From NCBI RefSeq assembly GCF_029633825.1, contig NZ_CP090641.1, positions 3,162,001-3,226,000 on the forward strand: a DNA stretch of 64,000 nt, given 5' to 3'. This document shows, one piece after another, positions 1 to 9,219 of this stretch. The translations under genes and the position numbers were made by a program. Position 1 is the stretch's first letter. Every line of letters begins with the position of its first letter. The notes beneath the pieces are model-generated. The model saw nothing but the letters and a program-made list of their open reading frames with translations. It made no database searches and had not been told where the DNA came from. The DNA comes from Burkholderia contaminans. Its GTDB lineage: Bacteria > Pseudomonadota > Gammaproteobacteria > Burkholderiales > Burkholderiaceae.

Positions 1-688
1 CGCCGTACAGTTCGGCCGGCGTGCCTTCCTGTTCGATGCGGCCGTTGCGCAGCAGCAGGATGCGGTCGGACATCGCCATCGCCTCGGTCTGGTCGTGCGT
101 CACGCACAGGGCCGACAGCCCGAGCGACACGATCAGCTCGCGCAGCCATGCCCGCGCTTCCTCGCGCAGCTTCGCGTCGAGGTTCGACAGCGGCTCGTCG
201 AGCAGGATCACCGGCGGGTTGTAGACGAGCGCGCGCGCAATCGCGACGCGCTGCTGCTGGCCGCCCGACAGCTGGTGCGGAAAGCGCTCCGCGAGATGGC
301 CGAGGCCGAGCTGGTCGAGCGCACTCTGCACGCGGCGCTTCTGCTCGGCCGGTGCGACGCGGCGCAGCTTCAGCCCGTAACCGACGTTGTCGGCGACGGT
401 GCGGTGCGGCCACAGCGCGTACGACTGGAACACGAGCCCGAGCGAGCGCTGCTCGACGGGCAGGTCGACGCGGTTCGCGCCGTCGAAGAACACGCGGTCG
501 TCGAGCTGGATGCGGCCGTCGGACGGCTGTTCGAGTCCGGCCACCGCGCGCAGCAGCGTGGTCTTGCCGCTGCCCGACGCACCGAGCAGGCACACGACTT
601 CGCCGGCCTTCAGTTCGAACGACACGCCCTTGAGGATCGGATTGGCGCCGTAGCTGAGGTGCAGATCGTCGACGATGAGCTTATCCAT
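1..688 (-). CDS. Fe3+-type ABC transporter ATP-binding protein (3' part cut by window edge)
   Basis: Cytoplasmic ATPase that powers the importer encoded by the next two genes upstream. Reading the minus strand from the ATG at 688 gives a strand-loop-strand opening, a Walker A (GASGSGKTT), a Q-loop ([12 protein letters not shown]), the ABC signature (LSGGQQQRV) and a Walker B ([11 protein letters not shown]), followed by the switch histidine (CVTHDQTEA). This is the FbpC/PotA-like branch. The start overlaps the permease stop by eight bases, which argues for translational coupling. The gene continues past base 1, so the C-terminal regulatory region, where the substrate class might show, is missing. 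ABC ATPase: certain. The exact substrate (iron, phosphonate or polyamine) is not resolved. Confidence 0.9.
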   Translation of the reverse strand, partial: MDKLIVDDLHLSYGANPILKGVSFELKAGEVVCLLGASGSGKTTLLRAVAGLEQPSDGRIQLDDRVFFDGANRVDLPVEQRSLGLVFQSYALWPHRTVADNVGYGLKLRRVAPAEQKRRVQSALDQLGLGHLAERFPHQLSGGQQQRVAIARALVYNPPVILLDEPLSNLDAKLREEARAWLRELIVSLGLSALCVTHDQTEAMAMSDRILLLRNGRIEQEGTPAELYG

Positions 689-2453
689 GAAGTTTCACTC
701 CGAAGCGCAGGGCCACGCCGAGACCGGCGCCGACCATCGCGATGTTGATGACAGAAAGCGCGGCAACCTGGTCGACGGCGCCGGTCGCCCACAGCGACAC
801 GAGCAGCGCGCCGATCACTTCGGTGCCGGGCGACAGCAGGTAGACGGCCGTCGAGTATTCGCGCTCGAAGATCATGAAGATCAGCAGCCACGCGGCAAGC
901 AGGCCGAAGCGCACGAGCGGCAGCGTCACGTCGAGCGACACGCGGCTGCGCGTGGCGCCGACGCTGCGGCCGGCTTCCTCGAGCTCGGGGCCGACCTGCA
1001 GCAGCGCGCTCTGGATGAGCCGCATCCCGTATGCGAGCCACACGACCGTGTACGCGATCCAGATGCTCCACATCGAGTTCTTCAACTCGCGCAGGCCCGG
1101 GACGAACAGGAAGATCCACAGGAACGCGAGGCCGGCGAGCAGGCCGGGCACCGCGCGCGGCAGCAGCACGAGGTAGTCGAGCAGCTTCGTCGCCCAGTCG
1201 GGGCGGCGGTGGCCGGCGAACGCGACGAGCGAGTAGAAGCCGATCGCGAGCGCGCCGCCGATCACGCCGATGCCGAGCGTGTTGACGATCGCGCGCACCA
1301 GGTTGTCCTGCTCGAACAGCTCGATGAAGTTCGCCAGCGTCAGCACTTCGGCGAGCGCGACGCCTTCGCCCCAGTTGGTCACGAACGCGCGCAGCACGAT
1401 GCCGGAGATCGGCACGATCACGGTCAGCATCAGCCACAGTGCGACGATCGCGAGCGCCACCCAGCGCCACACGCCGAGCGGCAGCACCGTCGCGCGGCCG
1501 GCCTTGCCCTTCACGGTGACGAAGCGGTTGGCCGTCTTCAGCAGGCGGCGCTGCAGCAGCACGAGCGGGAACGTGATCGCGACGATGCACACGGCGACCG
1601 CGGCCATCAAGTGATACGACGGCACGCCGAGCTTGTTCGTCAGCTTGTACAGGTAGGTCGCGAGCACGAGGTGGCCTTCCGGGTCGCCGAGCACGAGCGG
1701 CAGCCCGAACACCTCGAAGCCGAGGAAGAACACCAGCACGCCGGCGAACAGCAGCGCGGGCATGGTCATCGGCAGGCTCACGTCGAGCGCGACGCGGAAC
1801 GGGCGGGCGCCCGTCACGCGCGCGGCTTCCTCGACGTCCGAGCCGAGGTTGCGCAGCGCGGCCGACGAGTACAGGTACACGTGCGGCACGTGCGTGAGGC
1901 CGACGATCACCGTGATCGCGAAGACCGAGTACACGTTCCATGGTACGTTCTGCACCCCGAACAGTTCCCTGAACCACACCGAGTAGAAGCCGACCGGGCC
2001 GGCCGCGACCACGTAGCCGAACGCGAGCACCATCGGCGACACGAACACCGGCGTGAGCAGCAGCGGTTCGAGCCAGCGGCGGCCGGGCAGGTCGGTGCGC
2101 ACCATCAGGAACGCGAGGATGCCGCCGAGCGGGATCGAGATGAACAGCATCCCGCCGGCGATGATGAACGAGTTCTTCACGGCCGACCAGAAATCGGGAT
2201 CGCTGAAGACGAAACGGAAGCCCTCGATGCCGAGCGTCTTGTTCGCATCGAAGAACGGCGCGGACAGCAGGCTCTGGAACAGGATGAAGCCGAGCGGCAG
2301 CGCGACCGCGATGGTCAGTACCGCGACGACGATCCAGCGCAGCATGCCGGCGAGCGGCTGCAGGCTGCTGACCGGCAGCGCGGGAATCGCGCCGCGCGGG
2401 CCGGTGGCGGGCGGAACGGCCGGTGCCGTGCCGCGTGTGCTGGTTGAAAGCAT
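681..2453 (-). CDS. Fused ABC transporter permease, FbpB type
   Basis: Inner-membrane channel of 590 residues, about twice the length of a single permease. It contains two copies of the binding-protein-dependent permease (MetI-type) domain. Each half has about six hydrophobic segments and an EAA-like loop (EEAARVTGARPFRVALDVSLP in the first half, EEAGRSVGATRSRVSLDVTLP in the second). Such duplicated permeases are typical of Fe3+ transporters of the FbpABC/SfuB group and of some 2-aminoethylphosphonate systems. I chose the ATG at 2453 (MLSTSTRGTAP) because the upstream 29 residues are arginine-rich shadow coding. It lies 128 bases after the binding-protein gene, with a stable hairpin between them, and overlaps the ATPase gene. 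Confidence 0.9.
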   Translation of the reverse strand: MLSTSTRGTAPAVPPATGPRGAIPALPVSSLQPLAGMLRWIVVAVLTIAVALPLGFILFQSLLSAPFFDANKTLGIEGFRFVFSDPDFWSAVKNSFIIAGGMLFISIPLGGILAFLMVRTDLPGRRWLEPLLLTPVFVSPMVLAFGYVVAAGPVGFYSVWFRELFGVQNVPWNVYSVFAITVIVGLTHVPHVYLYSSAALRNLGSDVEEAARVTGARPFRVALDVSLPMTMPALLFAGVLVFFLGFEVFGLPLVLGDPEGHLVLATYLYKLTNKLGVPSYHLMAAVAVCIVAITFPLVLLQRRLLKTANRFVTVKGKAGRATVLPLGVWRWVALAIVALWLMLTVIVPISGIVLRAFVTNWGEGVALAEVLTLANFIELFEQDNLVRAIVNTLGIGVIGGALAIGFYSLVAFAGHRRPDWATKLLDYLVLLPRAVPGLLAGLAFLWIFLFVPGLRELKNSMWSIWIAYTVVWLAYGMRLIQSALLQVGPELEEAGRSVGATRSRVSLDVTLPLVRFGLLAAWLLIFMIFEREYSTAVYLLSPGTEVIGALLVSLWATGAVDQVAALSVINIAMVGAGLGVALRFGVKLHG

Positions 2454-2510
2454 GAGTTCGCCCCTGCGGCCATCCGGATGGCCGCCTCTAGGAAGTCGGT
2501 ATGGGGAAGG

Positions 2511-2538
2511 GGCCGCCCGCGCGACGTGGCGGGCGGCC
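2511..2538 (-). terminator. Intercistronic stem-loop after the binding-protein gene
   Basis: A perfect 10-bp inverted repeat (2511-2520 with 2529-2538, GGCCGCCCGC arm) encloses an 8-base loop. It has no T-run. It sits between the binding-protein gene and the permease gene of one operon. In ABC importers such hairpins usually act as partial terminators or protect the upstream mRNA 3' end, so that more binding protein than permease is made. That role here is inference. Confidence 0.5.
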
Positions 2539-2581
2539 ATTGGCCGGCCGAAGCCGATCAGCGGATCAGCGATTCAGCGAA

Positions 2582-3682
2582 TCAGCCCTTGATCGCCTGC
2601 TGCCATTGCTTCAGGAACGCGAGCCGCTTCGACTGGTCCAGATAGACGAGCAGGCCGGTGCCGATCTGGATCGGCTTCAGCGAATCTCCGAGTTCCTTCG
2701 TGAGGCCCGCAGCCGACGTTTCGCCGGTCACGTCCGTGCGGATCGCATACAGGTTGGCCTGGTTCGCGATCAGCGTCTGGCCGCGTTTCGACAGCAGGTA
2801 GTCGACCCACAGCTTCGCGGCATTCGGATTCTTCGCCTTCTTCGAGATGGTGGCGAGGCGGCTCACGACCTGCGTGTAGTCCCTCGGAAACACGTAGCCG
2901 ATCGACTTGTCCTTCTTGGCCTTCGCGTACGCGTACGATCCGAAGATGTTGTAGCCGATCAGGTTCTCGCCCGACGAGATGCGCTCCATCATCGCGCCCG
3001 TGCTCGACTGCAGCTTCGGGCCGGTCGCGCCGATCGCCTTCACGAGTTCCCACGTGACCTTCTCGTTCAGGTGCGCGTCCTGCGTCAGCGCGTTGAAGCC
3101 GACGCCGGATTTCTCGACGTCGTACGTCGTGAGCTTGCCCTTGAACTTGTCCGGTTGCGACGCGAGCAGCTTGATCAGCTCGGCGCGCGTCTTCGGCACT
3201 TCGTTCTCGGGGATCAGGCGCTTGTTGTAGACGATCGCGAGCGGCTCGAACGTCGTGCCGTACGCCTGCTTCTGGTATTGCGCCCATTGCGGCAGGTTCG
3301 CGCTTTCGGGGGAATCGTACGACGCCATCAGGCCGTCGTTGACGAGCTTGACCTGCAGGTCCATCGCCGAGCTCCACAGCACGTCGGCGCTGGTGCTGCT
3401 CGCCGCGTTCTCGCTGATGTAGCGGTTGTACAGCTCGGTGCTGTTCATGTCGTTGTACTCGACCTTCACGCCGTACAGGCTTTCGAAGTCCTTGATCAGC
3501 GGGCGCACGAGGCCCGTGTCGGTCGTCGAGTAGACGATCAGCTTGCCTTCCTTCTTCGCGGCGTCGATCACGCCCTGGTAGCTCCCCGGATACCCGGCCG
3601 GAACCTGCGCGGCGGCGCTGCCGGCGGCAGTGCCCAGAACGACCGCCAGCGCGGCGGCGAGGTGCTTCGGTGCAAACGGCAT
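2582..3682 (-). CDS. Periplasmic Fe3+-type ABC transporter substrate-binding protein
   Basis: Secreted solute receptor of 366 residues. An N-terminal signal peptide (hydrophobic AALAVVLGTAAGSAAAQ, likely cut after AAAQ or SAAA) precedes a two-lobe binding domain beginning GKLIVYSTTDTGLVRPLIKDF, typical of the FbpA/AfuA-like extracellular binding proteins (SBP class used by iron and phosphonate importers). It is the first gene of the three-gene importer operon read leftward (binding protein, fused permease, ATPase). The ATG at 3682 is preceded by GGAGGAAGAC, a good ribosome site. Substrate is not fixed by sequence: no regulator with an obvious Fur or phosphonate link is next to it. Inference: ferric-chelate or small-anion uptake. 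Confidence 0.88.
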   Translation of the reverse strand: MPFAPKHLAAALAVVLGTAAGSAAAQVPAGYPGSYQGVIDAAKKEGKLIVYSTTDTGLVRPLIKDFESLYGVKVEYNDMNSTELYNRYISENAASSTSADVLWSSAMDLQVKLVNDGLMASYDSPESANLPQWAQYQKQAYGTTFEPLAIVYNKRLIPENEVPKTRAELIKLLASQPDKFKGKLTTYDVEKSGVGFNALTQDAHLNEKVTWELVKAIGATGPKLQSSTGAMMERISSGENLIGYNIFGSYAYAKAKKDKSIGYVFPRDYTQVVSRLATISKKAKNPNAAKLWVDYLLSKRGQTLIANQANLYAIRTDVTGETSAAGLTKELGDSLKPIQIGTGLLVYLDQSKRLAFLKQWQQAIKG

Positions 3683-3897
3683 GTCTTCCTCCAGTTACGT
3701 CTAGGTGTTGTTCGAGTGGAGCGGATGTTAATTGCGGGGAACTTTCAACCCGCTTTCATTTGTGTTCACAATCGTGTCGTTCGTGTCATGGATTTCCCGA
3801 GGTCGAAGCGGCGGCCGCGCGCTTTGCAGCGCTCGGCGCGATCCGGAAAGGGCGGGAAGCGGGGTTGCCGGCGGGCGCGGCAAGCGTGCGGGGGCGG

Positions 3898-5388
3898 TCA
3901 GGCGGGTTGCGCGAGCAGCTTGCCGAGCAGCCGGCCGCCGAGGCGCGCGTGCGCGGCCGTCAGCGCCGAATACCCGACGACGACACCCGCTTCGCACCGG
4001 GCGCTTCGACAGAATCCGCGGATCGGCTGCAATTCGATACCGTCCGCCCGGGCCCTCGCGACATAAGTCGCGTCGTCCATCCCGGGCGGCAGCCACAGCA
4101 CGAAATGAAAGCCCGCGTGCTCACCGGACACCGTGTACCGTCCGCCCGCGTGTTTCGCCAACTGATCGAGCACGATGTCGCGCCGCTGGCGGTACGCGTG
4201 ACGCGCGGCGCGCAGGTGCTTCGCGAAATCGCCGTGGCCGATGAAGCGGGCCAGCGCCAGCTGGGGCGCCACGCCGACCGAGCGCGCGGTCGCATGCCAC
4301 ACGGCCGACAGCGCCGGCCGCAATTCCGCCGGCACGACCATGAAGCCGATGCGCAGCCCCGAGAACAGCGTCTTGTTGAACGAGCCGCAGTAGATCACGC
4401 GGTCGCACGCATCGAGCGATTTCAGCGCGGGCAGCGGGGCGGTCTGGTAGCTGAATTCGCCGTCGTAGTCGTCCTCGATGATCCATGCGCCGGTGCGCTG
4501 CGCCCAGTCGAGCAGTTCGAGCCGTCGCGACACCGACATCGTCACACCCAGCGGCGCCTGATGGGCCGGCGTCACGTAGGCCGCGCGTGCATCGGGATGC
4601 GGCTCCAGCGACGCCGTGTCGATGCCTTCGCGATCGACCGGCACGTCGAGCACGGTCGCGCCCGCGATCGTGAAGATCTGCCATGCCGACACATAGCCGG
4701 GATCCTCCATCAGCACCGTCGAGCCGGGCGTGAGCAGCGTGCGCGCGACGAGATCGATCGAATGCCGGATGCCGGTCGTGATGAAGATGTCGCCGGCGTC
4801 GCACGGGATGCCGCGGTATTCCCGCAGGTACGCGGCGATTTCATTGCGCAGGCTCTCGACGCCTTGCGCCGGCGTGGCCCCGAGGTCGTTCGCGGTCGCG
4901 GCCAGCAGGCTGGCTCCGAGCGCCTTCTTCCATTGCTGCATCGGCAGCAGGCCGGGATCGGCAAGCCGCGCGACGAACGGGACGCCCGGACGCACGCCCT
5001 GTTCCGGCACGGCGTCGTCGGTCGGGCGTACCGGCGCGGGGCGTGCGCCGGAAGGGGGAAGGCCGTTGGTGTCGCGCGATTGCGTGGCCGCGCGCAGATA
5101 GCTGTCCGGCACCACCGCGCATACCCTCGATCCGGACCCTTGCGTGCGGGCGATGTAGCCCTCGGAGCACAGCCGGTCGTACGCCGCTTCGACGGTCCCC
5201 CGGGCGACGCCCCAGCGCGCGGCGAGCGTGCGGCTGGACGGCAACGGGCTGTCGCCGGGCAGCAGGCGCTTCAGGATCGCGTCGCGCAGCGCGTCGGCGA
5301 TGCACTCCTGTTTCGATTGCGGACTGCCCATGGACAGCCCCGCCGGGCACGGCAGGTCAAGCGGAATCGCGGTTTTGCCTCGCGGCAT
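3898..5388 (-). CDS. MocR/PdxR-type transcriptional regulator (GntR HTH fused to aminotransferase domain)
   Basis: DNA-binding regulator of 496 residues with two parts. Residues about 20-95 form a GntR winged helix (LPSSRTLAARWGVARGTVEAAYDRL). Residues about 130-490 form a fold-type I PLP aminotransferase domain, with the PLP-lysine region in YCGSFNKTLFSGLRIGF and the aspartate in IIEDDYDGEF. MocR proteins use PLP or an amino compound as effector and usually control a neighbouring gene. The divergent Bcr/CflA exporter starts 102 bases away, and the shared gap is notably AT-richer than its surroundings, so the exporter is the likely target. The first ATG is kept because IPLDL lies in its N-terminal part, as in family members; no strong ribosome site is visible. 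Confidence 0.88.
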   Translation of the reverse strand: MPRGKTAIPLDLPCPAGLSMGSPQSKQECIADALRDAILKRLLPGDSPLPSSRTLAARWGVARGTVEAAYDRLCSEGYIARTQGSGSRVCAVVPDSYLRAATQSRDTNGLPPSGARPAPVRPTDDAVPEQGVRPGVPFVARLADPGLLPMQQWKKALGASLLAATANDLGATPAQGVESLRNEIAAYLREYRGIPCDAGDIFITTGIRHSIDLVARTLLTPGSTVLMEDPGYVSAWQIFTIAGATVLDVPVDREGIDTASLEPHPDARAAYVTPAHQAPLGVTMSVSRRLELLDWAQRTGAWIIEDDYDGEFSYQTAPLPALKSLDACDRVIYCGSFNKTLFSGLRIGFMVVPAELRPALSAVWHATARSVGVAPQLALARFIGHGDFAKHLRAARHAYRQRRDIVLDQLAKHAGGRYTVSGEHAGFHFVLWLPPGMDDATYVARARADGIELQPIRGFCRSARCEAGVVVGYSALTAAHARLGGRLLGKLLAQPA

Positions 5389-5490
5389 AGTGGTCTAGTC
5401 GATTATGGATTTAATGGCGCTTCAGCTTATATCACTTTGATCCTAGATTGCTGTCGACCACATCAATCCGACCGGAGACGGGCTCACCGC

Positions 5491-6729
5491 ATGAAAACGC
5501 GTTCATTACCCCAGTGGGGCTGGCTGTTCCTGTTGATGCTCGTCGTGTGCCTGCCGCGCGTCACGATCGATGCGTACCTGCCGTCGCTGCCGGCGATGGC
5601 GGACGCGCTGCACGGCACCGACGCCCAGTTGCAACTCACGCTGACGCTCTACATGGTCGGCTACGCGCTGTCGATGCTGGTGTCGGGGCCGTTGTCCGAC
5701 CGTTACGGCCGCCGTCCCGTCCTGCTCGGCGGCCTGTGCCTCTACGTGGTCGCGAGCGTTGCGTGCGCGTGGTCGACCAGCGTGACGGCGATCGTCGCCG
5801 CGCGCATCTTCCAGGCGTTGGGCGGCTGCAGCGGAACGGTGATCGGGCGGGTAATCGTGCGCGAGCGTTTCCCGACCGCGATGCAGGCCACGATGCTCGG
5901 CCGGATCTCGGCCGGCATGGCGCTGTCGCCGGTGCTTGCGCCGCTGGCCGGCAGCGCGGTGGCCGAGGGGCTCGGCTGGCGCGGCGTGTTCGGTTTGCTG
6001 GCGGCGGGAGGTCTGGTCGCCACGGCGATGGTGCTGCGCTACCTGCCGGAGACCCGCGAACGCGACGCACGGCCGGCGCGGGGCAGGGGCCTCCTGCGTA
6101 CGTACGCTGGCCTGCTGCGCGAACGCAGTTTCCTGCGCTACTCGCTCGCCATCAGTTTCGCGTACTGCACGTATTACCCGTTCATCGCGGAATCGTCGAC
6201 GCTGTTCCAGCGGCAACGCGGTGTATCGGGCCCGGTGTATGCGGCCATCTTCGGCCTGACCGTGCTCGGCTACCTGATCGGCTCGAACCTGTTCGCACGG
6301 ACGGGCACCCGCTGGAAGGCCGATTCGGTCATCGCTGCGGCGGCGGGCGTCAATCTGGCCAGCGCCATCGTGTTGTGGATCGGCGGCGCGATCGCGCCGA
6401 CGTCGGTGGCGGCGCTGGTCGTCCCGATGTTCTTCGTGATGATCGCCGTCGGGATCGCCATTCCGGCCTGCCAGTTCGCGGTGATGCAGCCGTACACGAC
6501 GATCGCCGGGACGGCGTCCGGGCTGTTCTTCTTTATCCAGATGGCGATCACGGCCGCGTGCGGCGGCGTGCTGGCGTGGCTGTCGGACGGCACTGCGCGC
6601 CCGATGATCGTCGTCACGGCCGGTGCGAGCGTCGCGTTCCTGGTGGTGGCGGTCGGCCTGCGCGAGCGGCGGCGCACAGGCGACGGTTCGCGCTTCGCGA
6701 CGCCGAACCGGCCTGCCGCCGAGCGTTGA
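5491..6729 (+). CDS. MFS multidrug exporter, Bcr/CflA family
   Basis: Inner-membrane drug:proton antiporter of 412 residues, the usual length. It begins with a first hydrophobic helix followed by TIDAYLPSLPAMADAL, the hallmark of the Bcr/CflA subgroup. It then shows MFS motif A between helices 2 and 3 (GPLSDRYGRRPVLLGG) and about twelve hydrophobic segments. The ATG at 5491 is used because GACGGGCTCACCGC precedes it and the upstream frame is the antisense of the MocR gene. Members export bicyclomycin, chloramphenicol, sulfonamides or small amino compounds; the substrate here is unknown. Divergent position next to a MocR regulator suggests that regulator controls it. Confidence 0.9.
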   Translation: MKTRSLPQWGWLFLLMLVVCLPRVTIDAYLPSLPAMADALHGTDAQLQLTLTLYMVGYALSMLVSGPLSDRYGRRPVLLGGLCLYVVASVACAWSTSVTAIVAARIFQALGGCSGTVIGRVIVRERFPTAMQATMLGRISAGMALSPVLAPLAGSAVAEGLGWRGVFGLLAAGGLVATAMVLRYLPETRERDARPARGRGLLRTYAGLLRERSFLRYSLAISFAYCTYYPFIAESSTLFQRQRGVSGPVYAAIFGLTVLGYLIGSNLFARTGTRWKADSVIAAAAGVNLASAIVLWIGGAIAPTSVAALVVPMFFVMIAVGIAIPACQFAVMQPYTTIAGTASGLFFFIQMAITAACGGVLAWLSDGTARPMIVVTAGASVAFLVVAVGLRERRRTGDGSRFATPNRPAAER

Positions 6730-6854
6730 GCGATCGGTCGACGGCCCGGCCGACGCGCGCCTGCGCGGGCGGCGCAACCCGTGTTTCCGCGAGGCGTCGC
6801 GATGGAAAGGATCATGTAATGTAGCGGCCTGTCGCTGACCTTACCGGAATCCCC

Positions 6855-7535
6855 ATGCGTGTGCTGCTCGTCGAAGACAATCCGAACCTCGCCCAGTCGC
6901 TGAACGACGCGCTGAGCGCGGCGCGCTTCGCGGTCGATCACATGGCGGACGGTGAGGCGGCCGATCACGTGCTGCGCACACAGGATTACGCGCTGGTGAT
7001 CCTCGATCTCGGGCTGCCGAAGCTCGACGGCCTGGAGGTGCTGCGGCGGCTGCGCGCGCGCCGCAATCCGGTGCCGGTGCTGATCCTGACCGCGCACGGA
7101 TCGGTCGATGATCGCGTGAAAGGGCTCGATCTCGGCGCCGACGACTATCTGGCGAAGCCGTTCGAACTGACCGAACTGGAGGCGCGCGCCCGCGCGCTGA
7201 TCCGCCGCAGCCTCGGCCACGAGCATTCGCGGGTCGAGTGCGGGCCGCTTTCGTACGACAGTATCGACCGCAGCTTCCATCTCGCGGGCGAGCCGCTGTC
7301 GCTCACGCCGCGTGAGCGCTCGGTGCTCGAGGTGCTGATCCTGCGCAACGGCCGCGCGATCAACAAGGAAACGCTGTCGGAGAAGATCTTCGGGCTCGAC
7401 GAGTCGGTCAATGCCGATGCGATCGAGATCTACGTGTACCGGCTGCGCAAGAAGCTCGAGAACACGGGCGTCGCGATCGTCACGCTGCGCGGGCTCGGTT
7501 ATCTGCTGGAAGCGAAGGCGGAGACGGCGGAATGA
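6855..7535 (+). CDS. tctD: Response regulator, OmpR/PhoB family, TctD-like
   Basis: Cytoplasmic transcription factor of 226 residues. The receiver domain (1-115) carries the acidic pair E7 and D8, phospho-acceptor D51 (ILDLGLPKLDG), T79 and K101 (LAKPF). A winged-helix DNA-binding domain follows (about 125-222, ending IVTLRGLGYLLEA). The sensor kinase follows on the same strand after about 180 bases. The kinase partner has the 2CSK_N-type sensor region of TctE, so the pair resembles TctDE, which in other proteobacteria controls tricarboxylate uptake. No tctCBA transport genes are in this window, so the regulated target is unknown; QseB is the main alternative name. Confidence 0.85.
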   Translation: MRVLLVEDNPNLAQSLNDALSAARFAVDHMADGEAADHVLRTQDYALVILDLGLPKLDGLEVLRRLRARRNPVPVLILTAHGSVDDRVKGLDLGADDYLAKPFELTELEARARALIRRSLGHEHSRVECGPLSYDSIDRSFHLAGEPLSLTPRERSVLEVLILRNGRAINKETLSEKIFGLDESVNADAIEIYVYRLRKKLENTGVAIVTLRGLGYLLEAKAETAE

Positions 7536-7716
7536 GCCGCCGCTGCGCTCACGAGCTCTGCACGGAACCGGTGTACGCGTTGACGCGCTACGCTGGATCG
7601 ACACGGTCGCGGCCCGCCGACGACACGCATGCCGTTCACGGCCGACCGCGCGGGCGCGGAGAGGCGCGCGGTGCATGCGCCGCGGTGTCCCGTCGGGCGG
7701 CCTGGCGGGGGGCCGA

Positions 7717-9135
7717 GTGACCCGCCCGAACCTGCGCGCCCAGGTCGCGTTGTGGCTGCTGCTGCCGCTGCTCGGCCTGCTGGCGCTCGACTCGTGGCTC
7801 ACGTACCAGCGCGCGATGAGCGCCGCGCACGTCGCGTTCGACCGCACGCTGTCGTCGTCGCTGAAGTCGATCCGCGAAGGCGTGCGGCTCAACGACGGCG
7901 AGATCGAGGTCGACCTGCCGTATCTCGCGCTCGAAATGCTCGAGTCGAGCGACGGCGGCAAGATCTACTACCTGATCCGCGAGGACAACGCCCACACGAT
8001 CACCGGCTACCCGGACCTGCCGCTGCCGCAAGGGCGCGACGCGGGCGACGGCGCGCTGTTCGTCACGCGTTACTACGACGTCGTCTATCGCGGCGAGCAG
8101 TTGCGGATGGCCGCGCTGCGCATCCCGGTGCACGACGTGCCGACCGCGCAGTCGCGCATCGTGTGGGTGATGGTCGGCGAGACGATCGAGGCGCGCCAGG
8201 CGCTCGCGCGCGAGATCCTGGTGGGCTCGCTGCTGCAGGAAGGATTGCTCGTCGTGCTGGCGCTCGGCATCGTGTGGCTCGGCGTCGGGCGCGGGCTGCG
8301 GCCGCTGAGCCGGCTGTCGGCGACGGTCGCTGCGCGCAGCGAGGACGATACGACGCCGCTCGATACCGGCGCGGTGCCGAGCGAACTCGCGCCGCTCGTC
8401 GAGTCGATCAACCAGTACATCGGCCGCACGCAGCGGATGCAGGTCGCGCGGCGCCGCTTCTTCGCCGATGCGGCCCATCAACTGAAGACGCCGCTCGCGG
8501 CCGTGCAGGCCGGCGTCGAGCTCGCGTTGCGGCCCGACGAGCAGCCACGCGCGAACGGGCACCTGCGGCGTGCGAACGGTGCGGTGCGGCAGGCTGCGAA
8601 GATCGTCCAACAACTGCTGTCGCTGTCGCGGCTCGATTCGGACAGCGGCCATGCGGTCGCGCACAAGCCGGTCGCGCTGCATCGTCTCGCGCGCAGCGTG
8701 ACGCTCGACTGGTCGCCGGTCGCCCGCGCGCGCGACATCGATCTCGGTTTCGAGCATGAGGCCGATATCGACGTGCACGGGCAGTCCGACCTGCTCGGCG
8801 AGATGATCGGCAACCTGATCGACAACGCGATCCGTTATGCGGGCGATCGCGCGGTGATTACCGTGCGCGTGTCGCGCGATGGCGAGCACGCGCGGCTCGA
8901 CGTCATCGACAACGGGCCGGGCATTCCGGCGGACGAACGGGATGCGGTGTTCGAGCGCTTCCATCGCGGCAGCAAGACGCAGACGGTCGAAGGGACCGGG
9001 CTCGGGCTGTCGATCGTGCGCGAGATCGCGCGCGTGCATCAGGGCAGCGTGACGCTTTCGGATGCGGCCGGTGGCGGGCTGGTCGTGACGATCCGGCTGT
9101 CGGCGGCGAACGACGCAGCGCCGCGCGCCGCGTGA
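7717..9135 (+). CDS. tctE: Sensor histidine kinase, TctE-like
   Basis: Inner-membrane kinase of 472 residues if started at the GTG at 7717 (VTRPNLRAQVALW). One membrane helix lies at about 9-27, then a periplasmic 2CSK_N-type sensor region (30-165), a second helix (about 171-192), a HAMP-like linker, the HisKA domain with H254 (DAAHQLKTPLAAVQ) and a HATPase domain with N (LIDNAIRYA), D (DNGPGI) and G (GTGLGLSI) boxes. An in-frame ATG at 7675 would add 14 residues and is a possible alternative start. It phosphorylates the regulator encoded just upstream. The signal is unknown; tricarboxylates are the family precedent. Confidence 0.85.
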   Translation: MTRPNLRAQVALWLLLPLLGLLALDSWLTYQRAMSAAHVAFDRTLSSSLKSIREGVRLNDGEIEVDLPYLALEMLESSDGGKIYYLIREDNAHTITGYPDLPLPQGRDAGDGALFVTRYYDVVYRGEQLRMAALRIPVHDVPTAQSRIVWVMVGETIEARQALAREILVGSLLQEGLLVVLALGIVWLGVGRGLRPLSRLSATVAARSEDDTTPLDTGAVPSELAPLVESINQYIGRTQRMQVARRRFFADAAHQLKTPLAAVQAGVELALRPDEQPRANGHLRRANGAVRQAAKIVQQLLSLSRLDSDSGHAVAHKPVALHRLARSVTLDWSPVARARDIDLGFEHEADIDVHGQSDLLGEMIGNLIDNAIRYAGDRAVITVRVSRDGEHARLDVIDNGPGIPADERDAVFERFHRGSKTQTVEGTGLGLSIVREIARVHQGSVTLSDAAGGGLVVTIRLSAANDAAPRAA

Positions 9136-9149
9136 TGGCAATCAGCGAT

Positions 9150-9185
9150 GCGGGAAGCGGCTGGCCGTGAGTAGCGGCTTCCCGC
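9150..9185. terminator. Possible bidirectional terminator
   Basis: A 9-bp perfect inverted repeat (9150-9158 with 9177-9185, GCGGGAAGC arm) lies in the gap between the convergent sensor kinase and MOSC genes. It lacks a clear T-run on either strand, so it may work only weakly or with Rho. Position between convergent stops is the main support. Confidence 0.45.
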
Positions 9186-9219
9186 GAGTGAAGGGGGAGA
9201 GCGGTTCCGCGCGCCCGGC

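Noticed and set aside
675..2447. Long plus-strand frames such as 675-2447, 10617-12233, 16239-17411 and 18873-20072
   Set aside because: They lie antisense to well-supported genes, are rich in arginine, alanine and histidine, and show no known motifs; the high GC content produces such long shadows.
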